This document shows positions 1-5,808 of a stretch of DNA of 8,318 nt, piece after piece; the stretch's first letter is position 1, and each line of letters begins with the position of its first letter. The stretch is from Nitrosomonas sp. UBA6494 (GTDB lineage: Bacteria; Pseudomonadota; Gammaproteobacteria; Burkholderiales; Nitrosomonadaceae), in contig DJMI01000077.1 in assembly GCA_002435335.1 (NCBI GenBank), positions 1 through 8,318 of the forward strand. The letters run 5' to 3'. The notes beneath the pieces are model-generated. The model was not told where the DNA came from. It saw nothing but the letters and a program-made list of their open reading frames with translations, and made no database searches. The translations under genes were made by a program, and so were the position numbers.

Positions 1-519
1 GGTGGTGACGCCGCAGCCGATGTAACACACTTTATCGAACGGTGCATCTTCGCGGATCTTAGCTAACGCGATTTCCGGCACCACGGTGTAATTGGAGAAT
101 GTCGAGGTACCCATGTAATGGAACAGCGGCTTACCATCAATGGAAAAGCGCGAGCTGCTGTCGGGCATCAAGCCTTTGCCTTGCGTAGCGCGAATCGCCT
201 GGCACAGATTAGTTTTTTTCGACAGACAAAACTTGCACTCACGGCATTCCGGCGTGTACAGCGGAATCACGTGGTCGCCCTTGCGCAGCGATTTGACGTT
301 GGGGCCGACATCGACCACCACACCGGCGCCTTCGTGTCCGAGAATCGCCGGAAACAGGCCTTCGGGGTCGGCGCCGGATAACGTGTAGTAATCGGTATGG
401 CAAATGCCGGTGGCTTTGATCTCGACCAGCACTTCGCCGGATTTCGGGCCTTCCAGATCGATTTCCTCGACGGTCAGCGGTTCGCCCGCTTTCCACGCTA
501 CAGCAGCTTTTGTTTTCAT
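1..519 (-). CDS. frmA: S-(hydroxymethyl)glutathione dehydrogenase / class III alcohol dehydrogenase, N-terminal part (cut by window edge)
   Basis: This is a zinc-dependent cytosolic dehydrogenase of the formaldehyde detoxification route: it oxidises S-hydroxymethylglutathione to S-formylglutathione with NAD. The 173 visible residues, translated from the reverse strand, are the GroES-like catalytic domain. The catalytic zinc ligands are C40 (in TGICHTD), H62 (GHEGAG) and C169 (GCGVTT). The four structural-zinc cysteines are C92, C95, C98 and C106. The frame stays open to base 1, so the NAD-binding Rossmann half and the C-terminus lie outside the window (family length about 370). The start at 519 is supported by AAGGA about ten bases upstream, overlapping the stop codon of the phosphatase gene, which suggests cotranscription and possibly coupled translation. 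The TGICHTDYYTLSG and GHEGAG segments are those of class III enzymes rather than generic alcohol dehydrogenases. The family call is secure; the symbol frmA (also adhC) is a naming choice. Confidence 0.95.
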   Translation of the reverse strand, partial: MKTKAAVAWKAGEPLTVEEIDLEGPKSGEVLVEIKATGICHTDYYTLSGADPEGLFPAILGHEGAGVVVDVGPNVKSLRKGDHVIPLYTPECRECKFCLSKKTNLCQAIRATQGKGLMPDSSSRFSIDGKPLFHYMGTSTFSNYTVVPEIALAKIREDAPFDKVCYIGCGVTT

Positions 520-529
520 TGTGTTGTCC

Positions 530-1024
530 TTATCGATTGATGTGAGCGCGTAAATGCGCAAGCAAACCCTGACTGGCTTCTTCCACCATGTCCAGCACCA
601 GTTCGAAGCCTTGATGGCCGCCGAAATAAGGATCCGGCACCTCAGTATCGCCATCGTAGTTTGCACCGTAATGCATGAATAAGCGGATTTTTTCGTGATA
701 ATCCTGCGGGCTGCGCTGCTTCAATAATTGTAGATTTTCCTTATCCATCGCGAGAATATAGTCGAATTCCTCGAAATCGCGCGTCTCCACTGCCCTCGCA
801 CGCAAATCGTCCATTTTGTAACCGCGCTTCAGCGCGGTGCGCTGCGAACGCTCATCCGGCGGATTGCCGATATGGTACGCATGCGTCCCGGCGGAATCGA
901 CTTCGATCAAATGATCCACCTGCGCCGCTTTGACGTGATGGCGAAACACCGCATCGGCGGTCGGCGAGCGGCAGATGTTGCCCATGCAGACGAACAGTAC
1001 TTTGATTTTTTTGTTGGTATTCAT
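530..1024 (-). CDS. Low-molecular-weight protein-tyrosine phosphatase
   Basis: This is a cytosolic cysteine phosphatase of 164 residues, the normal length for the family. It removes phosphate from tyrosine residues or small phospho-compounds through a cysteinyl-phosphate intermediate. The signature loop VCMGNICRSPT near the N-terminus gives the nucleophile C13 and arginine R19 (C-X5-R). The general acid is D131 in DPYFGG. The SAGTHAYHIGNPPDERS segment (45-60) is also typical. There is no exopolysaccharide cluster or BY-kinase beside it, so a Wzb-like capsule role is not supported by context. The gene is followed by frmA after 10 bases, with the frmA ribosome site spanning the TAA stop, so the two probably form one transcript. 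The ATG at 1024 has only a weak ribosome site; no better start lies in frame before the conserved N-terminus. The substrate is unknown. Confidence 0.93.
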   Translation of the reverse strand: MNTNKKIKVLFVCMGNICRSPTADAVFRHHVKAAQVDHLIEVDSAGTHAYHIGNPPDERSQRTALKRGYKMDDLRARAVETRDFEEFDYILAMDKENLQLLKQRSPQDYHEKIRLFMHYGANYDGDTEVPDPYFGGHQGFELVLDMVEEASQGLLAHLRAHINR

Positions 1025-1064
1025 GATGATTTCTAGCCTGAAGCGCTGATACTGATTTTACCCG

Positions 1065-1084
1065 CCGGTATTTTACACCGGTAT
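1065..1084. repeat. Short repeat upstream of the phosphatase gene: 7-bp direct repeat that also forms a small dyad
   Basis: CCGGTAT occurs at 1065-1071 and again at 1078-1084, a 13-base period. The same bases give an inverted pair, CCGGT (1065-1069) and ACCGG (1077-1081), with a 7-base loop. It lies about 40-60 bases before the phosphatase start, where a promoter or leader would be. It could be an operator or a leader hairpin, or chance; no known site is recognised. Confidence 0.25.
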
Positions 1085-1182
1085 CGATCCAAGCACAGTA
1101 CACGGCGGCATGCGAATTTCATCATTTTGCTCGGCAGCGGGTGATGCGCGTTACTCATGCGGCTACCGGAATTCGTTCTGCT

Positions 1183-1196
1183 ACTACATTTGTTGC
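1183..1196 (+). promoter_or_regulatory. Candidate operator, copy 1 (ACTACATTTGTTGC), upstream of the FAD-protein gene
   Basis: The site has a perfect left half (ACTACA) and a degenerate right half (TGTTGC) of the dyad ACTACA-NN-TGTAGT. All 14 bases recur in reverse complement at 5590-5603; with the T before them the identity is 15 bases. It lies about 120 bases before the ATG at 1318. A CATAAT hexamer at 1221-1226 could be a -10 element, which would put the site near -43, a normal position for an activator. It is inferred to bind the response regulator encoded at 4654-5394, but this is not shown. Confidence 0.5.
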
Positions 1197-1317
1197 ATAC
1201 CCATTTGTCAGCACTCCTTCCATAATCTGTAGCAGTGTATTTTCAGCGCCAGATGCGCATAAAAATCATGCAGCCAATCCGGTTATGCAAAAAAGCTAAT
1301 CCGCGGAGGAATCACTC

Positions 1318-1995
1318 ATGGATACTAAAACACAAGCAATCACCATACAGCCCTATCGCAGTTTTTATTTCAATACGGGCTGCAAGTTCGGCAATTGGTA
1401 TTCTAACCGCGGATATTCAAATTGCGACAAGCTATCTGCTGTTTATGTTGAACCGCTCAGCTACGCCGATGTACAAGCAGTGATCCGCAATAAAGCACAA
1501 TTCCCGACTCCCATAATATTGATCAATTCTTTACTGTCGGTCACAAAAGGATTGATCAATAGCGGAGGCACGTTATTATGCACACAGAATTTAGATGCCA
1601 TACTCGGCCTGGAGACCGATAATCAGGGCAGGCATCTGGTAAGAGTACAGGCAGGATGCCGTCTGGCAAAATTGAATCGCTGGTTGCAGCATCAAGGATG
1701 GGAAATACCGTTTCCAGTAGATACCGACGAAGCAACCGTTGGTTCGGTAATAGCAAATAGCAACCCATTGACTGCTCCGGAAAAATGGCAGCATTTTCCC
1801 AGTTACGTTGTTGCAATGCTTTATATCAACGACAATGGCGGTCTGCGCATTATGTCGGATGCTGACAACCAAGACCGTGCTCATTTTTGTGAATTTCAGT
1901 ATAACCCCAATCTACCAAGCATTGTGGTGGAGTGCGTGATTAAGGTACAACGAATCAGCCAAACTCAAAAAACGTCAGATAGCCGGTCGTTTTAG
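1318..1995 (+). CDS. Short FAD-binding (PCMH-type) protein, lacking the catalytic half of FAD-linked oxidases
   Basis: This 225-residue protein resembles the N-terminal FAD-binding domain of the FAD-linked oxidase (FAD_binding_4, vanillyl-alcohol oxidase) superfamily. The opening sentence of the domain is seen at 40-60 (LSAVYVEPLSYADVQAVIRN). The most telling part is 107-147, QAGCRLAKLNRWL followed by ATVGSVIANS, which matches the usual ATVGG-type FAD loop. The domain closes with SIVVECVIKV (201-210), the strand that normally ends it. The pyrophosphate-binding glycine loop near 72-84 is poorly conserved, and there is no obvious histidine for covalent FAD. Family members usually have 400-550 residues, so the substrate-binding half is missing. 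No signal peptide is evident. The start is firm: GGAGGA sits eight bases before the ATG. The same frame stays open for 42 codons after the TAG stop. It may be a truncated remnant or a small FAD-binding protein; no reaction can be assigned. Confidence 0.75.
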   Translation: MDTKTQAITIQPYRSFYFNTGCKFGNWYSNRGYSNCDKLSAVYVEPLSYADVQAVIRNKAQFPTPIILINSLLSVTKGLINSGGTLLCTQNLDAILGLETDNQGRHLVRVQAGCRLAKLNRWLQHQGWEIPFPVDTDEATVGSVIANSNPLTAPEKWQHFPSYVVAMLYINDNGGLRIMSDADNQDRAHFCEFQYNPNLPSIVVECVIKVQRISQTQKTSDSRSF

Positions 1996-2146
1996 CGTTC
2001 TACGGTGTTGGCTGATGCTCGGTCATTCGACTATCTCATTTTGCTCGTCATTTACTACGCTTCTGTGAATCCAGAGACAAAAGAATTGAGTGATGAGCTT
2101 GCGTTTACCTTCAAAATCATTTAATTGAGAAAAACAAACATCACAA

Positions 2147-2180
2147 AAAACAAAAAAAATCCCCGCGACAAGTGCGGGGA
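2147..2180 (-). terminator. Orphan Rho-independent terminator facing left
   Basis: TCCCCGC (2160-2166) and GCGGGGA (2174-2180) form a perfect 7-bp GC-rich stem with a 7-base loop. Read on the minus strand, the stem is followed directly by ATTTTTTTTGTTTTTT, the classic U-tract. On the plus strand there is no U-tract, so it works only leftward. No minus-strand protein gene lies just upstream of it (the kinase gene on the right is on the plus strand). A second hairpin, CCAGC (2186-2190) with GCTGG (2204-2208), lies just upstream on the minus strand. It may end a small RNA or stop antisense transcription. Confidence 0.65.
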
Positions 2181-2450
2181 CAAAACCAGCCGAGAGGTTA
2201 TGAGCTGGAAACAACATTTTCAAAAAAAGAACGACAGTCTTAAAAAAATATGCAATTTCAATAATTCAGCGGTGTTTAATAACTACCCCGCTTATACCGC
2301 CTGAAACCAAATAATTGTTGTACGATAAACATTCGTGAATCCTAAATCCATCTTTACTCATCCACTAATAATAATTCACACTTGGTCAGGCCCGTACTTT
2401 GAAACGATTATGACGAATCTCTCGCTATGCTGATAGACCACATTAGTAGC

Positions 2451-2464
2451 ACTACAACTGTAGT
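2451..2464 (+). promoter_or_regulatory. Candidate operator, copy 2 (ACTACAACTGTAGT), upstream of the histidine kinase gene
   Basis: This is a perfect dyad of 6-base half-sites, ACTACA and TGTAGT, separated by two bases. The same half-sites occur at 5604-5617 and the left half at 1183. It ends 12 bases before the TTGACA at 2477, so relative to the predicted start of transcription it would be centred near -53, typical of sites used by activators of the LuxR/NarL type. Autoregulation of the two-component system is the inferred role. Confidence 0.55.
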
Positions 2465-2476
2465 AATGCCAAATCG

Positions 2477-2504
2477 TTGACACCCAATCACAATAATTGA
2501 CAAT
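2477..2504 (+). promoter_or_regulatory. Candidate sigma-70 promoter of the histidine kinase gene
   Basis: A consensus -35 TTGACA (2477-2482) is followed after 16 bases by GACAAT (2499-2504), four of six matches to the -10 consensus. A second TTGACA at 2497-2502 has no well-placed -10. The leader before the ATG at 2562 would be about 50 bases. The operator-like dyad lies immediately upstream. Confidence 0.4.
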
Positions 2505-2561
2505 TAATCTCTTAAATCATAACGATAATTAAGCAACAAACAAATTTCTCGGAAAATCAGA

Positions 2562-4490
2562 ATGCAACAAAACTCTCAATCGGAATGGATACAAAAAATT
2601 GCGAGTGCGGTAACGGAAACTTTGGTTCCACCCAAACTATTCCCGTCGCGACAAGAAAAGGAATTTCGCATAGCGTACGCAAAGCGATTTTTAACACACC
2701 GCCGTGCCACATTGCTAATCGCTTTGATTGCTTGGTTGATTTTTGGCTACTGGGATTGGCTCAACTATGATGCACAAGTGTGGCCTTACTCAACCCAGAT
2801 GTTCGCAACCATTTCAATCCTTCGCGCGGCAGGCACTATCGCAATTTTTATTTGCCTTGTTTTATTCTGGAAGAAAAATATTTACGATGAAAAATTAGCA
2901 TCGACTCTTCTATCGAGTGCCGCCACATTCGTTAGCTTAATGGTTGTTATGATGCTATTTATCGTCCCCCATCCGATCAACTATCAACACTATTTTTTTG
3001 GTTTGATCATGATCGTTATTTTCAATTTCAGCTTGCTTTATATCTTTGCCAAAATATCGATCATGCATGCAACCCTCATCGCGAGCATTCTGTTTTTAGG
3101 CAATCAATTCAATCCAATTTTTGATGAAAATCTGACTACAGCAGCTTTCTACTATTACTTTAGTTTCTGCTTCTTTGGTGTAAGTCATGCGGTTCGCTTT
3201 GAGGTGAGCGAACGAGAACGTTTCAAACGAGAACGTAGTCTGGAGGCCCAACGCTTGATTGCGTTCAGAAAACAACAGCAAGCGAATAAAGCAAGCGCAC
3301 GCGCCGAACAAGAAGCAAAAAACGCGCAATTTGAACGTCAGCGCAGCATCGAAACCATGGTCGCCGCCGCCCGAGAACGTGAGCGATTTATTCGCGCCGC
3401 CTACCATGACACCATGCAACCTTTGGCTGCAATCAGTTCACAAGTCATGATGATGAAATTGGATTCCAATCTTTCGTCGAATAACAAGATAATCGAAGCA
3501 CTCAATGAAATCGAGCGCTCGGGCCGAGATATCGGAGAAAGTATGCGAGGTATCTATGACCTGTTTCAATGGGGCGTACACGAGCCCAAACTGGAACCCG
3601 TTTCAGTAAAAAGATTCTTTAAGGAAATTGAAAAAAGATTTGCAGAATCGGCAAAACTGGCCGATCTGCAGTTACGCATCCACCAATCTTCAATAGACAA
3701 TTTATATGTACGAAGCGATTCAGCAATGTTGAAACGCATCATTGAAAACCTTATTTCAAATGCAATCAAATACACAAGAAAAGGCGGCATCCTGTTGGGT
3801 TCGGTAAATTCCAAAGACACGGTTAGAATCGATATCTGGGATACCGGAATCGGCATCTCATCGGAGCAATTGCCAAAGATATTTGATGAATTCTATCAAG
3901 TGGAAGACGATTCACCCGGGATCGGTTTAGGGTTGCCCATTGTACGCTTGCTCATTGAACGATTGCCGGGACACCGTCTAAGCTATACCTCTCAAATCAA
4001 TCACGGCTCTAGGTTTTCTGTCATATTACCGAAATGCGATGCACCGACGAATTACAGTGTCTTGCATCTACCGGAAATTTCCTTATCTGGGGTCTATGTC
4101 GTCATTATTGAAAACAATAAAAGTGTACTAGAAGGCTTACGAGTATTATTTGAATCTTTCGATTGCATTGTTCGTACCGCTGTTGCACTTAAGGATTTAA
4201 CACAATTGATCGACGATTCGCCCGATCGCGCTCCCGACGTTGTCATATCGGACTATCGATTGCGCAACAACGAAACTGGAATGGATGTTGCAAAGCTCAT
4301 CGAAGAACGCTTTGATTGGATCACGGTTCCCATCGTATTTTATTCTGCGGATTTGAGTATCCCGCAAGAATTGCTCAACAAACCTTTCCGTTACATTGAA
4401 CGCAAGGGAATTGCCTTAGAATCACTAATTACGAGAGTCAATGAAGCGATCCATGCGATACGGGATAAAGAGGATCTTGAGTCTTCTTAG
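2562..4490 (+). CDS. Membrane hybrid sensor histidine kinase with degenerate C-terminal receiver domain
   Basis: This 642-residue inner-membrane kinase should autophosphorylate in response to an unknown signal. Residues 49-211 form about six membrane helices (near 49-66, 80-103, 115-135, 146-164, 167-181, 194-211) with short loops and no large periplasmic domain, so the signal is probably sensed in or at the membrane. A charged, probably coiled-coil linker runs over 213-278. The HisKA box is AAYHDTMQPLAAI with H282. The ATPase domain has the N-box NLISNAIKYT (396-405), G1 DTGIGI (427-432), F-box FDEFYQ (441-446) and G2 GIGLGL (453-458). The receiver at 511-632 keeps the acceptor D564 (ISDYRL), S595 and K607, but has E517-N518 where two acidic residues are usual. 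The regulator gene downstream is convergent and is the likely partner. The ribosome site is weak (GGAAAA); the start fits the long N-terminal cytoplasmic segment. Subfamily and ligand are not identified. Confidence 0.92.
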   Translation: MQQNSQSEWIQKIASAVTETLVPPKLFPSRQEKEFRIAYAKRFLTHRRATLLIALIAWLIFGYWDWLNYDAQVWPYSTQMFATISILRAAGTIAIFICLVLFWKKNIYDEKLASTLLSSAATFVSLMVVMMLFIVPHPINYQHYFFGLIMIVIFNFSLLYIFAKISIMHATLIASILFLGNQFNPIFDENLTTAAFYYYFSFCFFGVSHAVRFEVSERERFKRERSLEAQRLIAFRKQQQANKASARAEQEAKNAQFERQRSIETMVAAARERERFIRAAYHDTMQPLAAISSQVMMMKLDSNLSSNNKIIEALNEIERSGRDIGESMRGIYDLFQWGVHEPKLEPVSVKRFFKEIEKRFAESAKLADLQLRIHQSSIDNLYVRSDSAMLKRIIENLISNAIKYTRKGGILLGSVNSKDTVRIDIWDTGIGISSEQLPKIFDEFYQVEDDSPGIGLGLPIVRLLIERLPGHRLSYTSQINHGSRFSVILPKCDAPTNYSVLHLPEISLSGVYVVIIENNKSVLEGLRVLFESFDCIVRTAVALKDLTQLIDDSPDRAPDVVISDYRLRNNETGMDVAKLIEERFDWITVPIVFYSADLSIPQELLNKPFRYIERKGIALESLITRVNEAIHAIRDKEDLESS

Positions 4491-4534
4491 GAATCAGCTA
4501 GGTATACCGCTGTCGCCATCATTAACTATTTGAC

Positions 4535-4548
4535 TAACTTGCAAGTTA
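4535..4548. repeat. 14-bp perfect palindrome between the convergent kinase and regulator genes
   Basis: TAACTTGCAAGTTA is fully self-complementary and lies in the 163-base gap between the two converging genes. It has no loop and no T-run, so it is a poor terminator. A protein-binding site is possible, but no family is recognised. No clear intrinsic terminator is visible elsewhere in this gap. Confidence 0.35.
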
Positions 4549-4653
4549 AAGCAAATTCATTCTTACCCATCGGATTCCGGTATTTTCCTAAACCCACTTG
4601 TAATGACTCCGATGTATTCAATGAATTGCTAAAAAATCAATCAATAAGTTACT

Positions 4654-5394
4654 TCATGATTCGATTATAGTTTTCTTATCTCGCATTCGAGGTGAAGAGG
4701 AAATAATTCCGAGCAATTGCCCTGTCTTGGCAAAGTGGCACTGCAAACCATACAAATCAATCACACCGAAGCGGCTGTATAACTTGGATAAATAACGCCT
4801 GGTATTAGCGGGATTTATATCTAGAATTTTTGCCACCTTCCAAGGCGCATTACCTTGCATCGCAAGCCTCAATACATCGAATTCTCGCTCGGTGATACCG
4901 AGGTTAGTAGCGGTAATCGGTTGCGGCGAATCGCGCAATAAAGCTTCGATATTCGACGATACCTGAATGTTCGTTGCCTCTGGTCCCTCAGGCGGAAGCC
5001 ATACCCCACCGTTTAGTGCTCGCTGAATGGCCTCTAACATCGTTTCTGAAGAGGAGGTTTTAGGGACAAACGATACGGCACCGGCTCTCATGATTCTTTC
5101 AACAGCATCTTTTGTAAGGAATTCCCCTGTCATCACGATAACCGGAATCGATTTCTCTTTCTCACAAAAGGTCTTCAGTAGATTTAACCCTACTTCGCTA
5201 TTACAAGCGCCACCAGCTTCTTGTGGAAGCTTTAAGTCTAGAAAGATCAAATCAAGATCTTCTTGATTTGCAATCTGCAAACCTTCTTTTGCATTCATTG
5301 CTTCAAAAATCTCAACTTCATTCTGCATCTTCATGATTAAATGCTTTACTCCCGCACGAATCATGCTGTGGTCATCAATTAGTAATATTCGCAT
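4654..5394 (-). CDS. Two-component response regulator, NarL/LuxR (FixJ) family
   Basis: This 246-residue transcription factor has an N-terminal receiver and a C-terminal LuxR-type helix-turn-helix. In the receiver the acidic pair is D7-D8 (LLIDDHS), the phosphoacceptor D53 (FLDLKLP), the switch residue T89 (VIVMTG) and the lysine K112 (FVPKTS). The loop after D53 is longer than usual (about 58-68, containing GGACNSEVG). The DNA-binding domain starts at GITEREFDVLRLAMQG (166-181) and continues through NTRRYLSKLYSRFGV (197-211). The ATG at 5394 is preferred because the receiver begins there and GAGGG precedes it by about seven bases; an upstream GTG at 5493 would add 33 residues with no recognisable feature. 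The convergent hybrid kinase is the likely partner. The divergent upstream region carries two copies of the dyad shared with the kinase and FAD-protein promoters, so this protein is the best candidate to bind it. Confidence 0.93.
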   Translation of the reverse strand: MRILLIDDHSMIRAGVKHLIMKMQNEVEIFEAMNAKEGLQIANQEDLDLIFLDLKLPQEAGGACNSEVGLNLLKTFCEKEKSIPVIVMTGEFLTKDAVERIMRAGAVSFVPKTSSSETMLEAIQRALNGGVWLPPEGPEATNIQVSSNIEALLRDSPQPITATNLGITEREFDVLRLAMQGNAPWKVAKILDINPANTRRYLSKLYSRFGVIDLYGLQCHFAKTGQLLGIISSSPRMRDKKTIIES

Positions 5395-5515
5395 TGTTTT
5401 TCCCTCAGGAAGTACTAATTCTCTTCCCGATAAAAAGTGATGTTCGGCGCAATCAATCCCTGATCGATCTATTGCATTTTCGATATTTAACACTACTCAA
5501 TCAATTTAAACTGAC

Positions 5516-5533
5516 TGCATAATTCATTATGCA
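5516..5533. promoter_or_regulatory. Inverted repeat TGCATAA-N4-TTATGCA upstream of the response regulator
   Basis: Two perfect 7-base arms are separated by TTCA, 122 bases before the regulator start at 5394. It is a plausible second operator or a small hairpin in the leader. It does not resemble the ACTACA dyad and no other copy is seen in the window. Confidence 0.35.
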
Positions 5534-5589
5534 ATTTAGTAAAATAATACCTTATTCCAATCATAAGCACGCTATCAAATAGTTAATAG

Positions 5590-5617
5590 GCAACAAATGT
5601 AGTACTACATTTGTAGT
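5590..5617. promoter_or_regulatory. Candidate operators, copies 3 and 4: two abutting, oppositely oriented dyads
   Basis: On the minus strand 5603-5590 reads ACTACATTTGTTGC, identical to the site at 1183-1196. On the plus strand 5604-5617 reads ACTACATTTGTAGT, with the same half-sites as 2451-2464. The two copies abut head to head, which creates a perfect 22-bp palindrome at 5593-5614. One copy points toward the regulator gene and the other toward the FadL gene, so this looks like a shared control point for both. Confidence 0.6.
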
Positions 5618-5808
5618 AGCTCGAAAACATAATCTTTCTAGGCATTTTTTCATTCTGCTTAAATTCAATCAATTACCTATTTGTGTTGAAAATAGATGCA
5701 CGACCCTTTCAGCAATACATACTCCATCTTCCAAATCAAGCATTTATTATTTATACTTCTGATTTTAATAAAAAAACATTCAAGGAGAAGTTTATTCTAC
5801 CCAATAGA

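Larger units (their letters stand above)
1996..2561. other. Non-coding stretch between the FAD protein and the histidine kinase
   Basis: No convincing gene is seen on either strand. The left part (1996-2121) continues the frame of the FAD protein after its TAG stop, up to a TAA at 2122-2124. The middle part carries a GC-rich hairpin with a run of T on the minus strand (intrinsic terminator) and a second small hairpin beside it. The right part holds one copy of the shared dyad motif and a TTGACA promoter-like element before the kinase gene. The DNA between about 2225 and 2440 is AT-rich and shows nothing else I can name. Confidence 0.6.
5395..5808. other. Divergent intergenic region between the response regulator and the FadL-type channel
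   Basis: This AT-rich control region of about 410 bases serves two divergent genes. It contains an inverted repeat at 5516-5533 and the double dyad at 5590-5617. A CATAAT at 5628-5633 could be a -10 element for the rightward gene; its -35 would fall inside the double dyad. No separate gene is seen. Longer versions of both flanking genes (GTG at 5493 leftward, GTG at 5683 rightward) would extend into it, but neither extension looks like real protein. Confidence 0.6.

Noticed and set aside
2023..2223. Minus-strand open frame of 66 codons
   Set aside because: It runs straight through the terminator hairpin and T-run, has no recognisable domain and no useful ribosome site; the hydrophobic stretch is a translation of the hairpin.
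1996..2300. Insertion sequence or transposase remnant behind the truncated FAD protein
   Set aside because: No terminal inverted repeats, target duplications or transposase motifs were found; the hairpin is better explained as a terminator.
2447..2466. A longer palindrome around the dyad at 2451-2464
   Set aside because: Beyond the 14-base dyad only CATTA/TAATG at the outer ends (2441-2445, 2464-2468) pair, off-centre from the core, so no extended symmetry was claimed.
3096..3419. Minus-strand open frame of 107 codons inside the histidine kinase gene
   Set aside because: It is antisense to the well-supported coiled-coil and membrane region of the kinase and has no domain signature.
5395..5493. 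N-terminal extension of the response regulator from GTG 5493
   Set aside because: The receiver domain starts cleanly at the ATG at 5394, which has a GAGGG ribosome site; the extra 33 residues match nothing.
5591..5620. CRISPR-like or tandem repeat
   Set aside because: The recurring bases are two inverted operator-like sites with no spacers and no further copies.
5683..5808. N-terminal extension of the FadL-type protein from GTG 5683
   Set aside because: It would place 42 polar residues before the signal peptide. The ATG at 5809 gives a normal exported barrel, although its ribosome site is not ideal.
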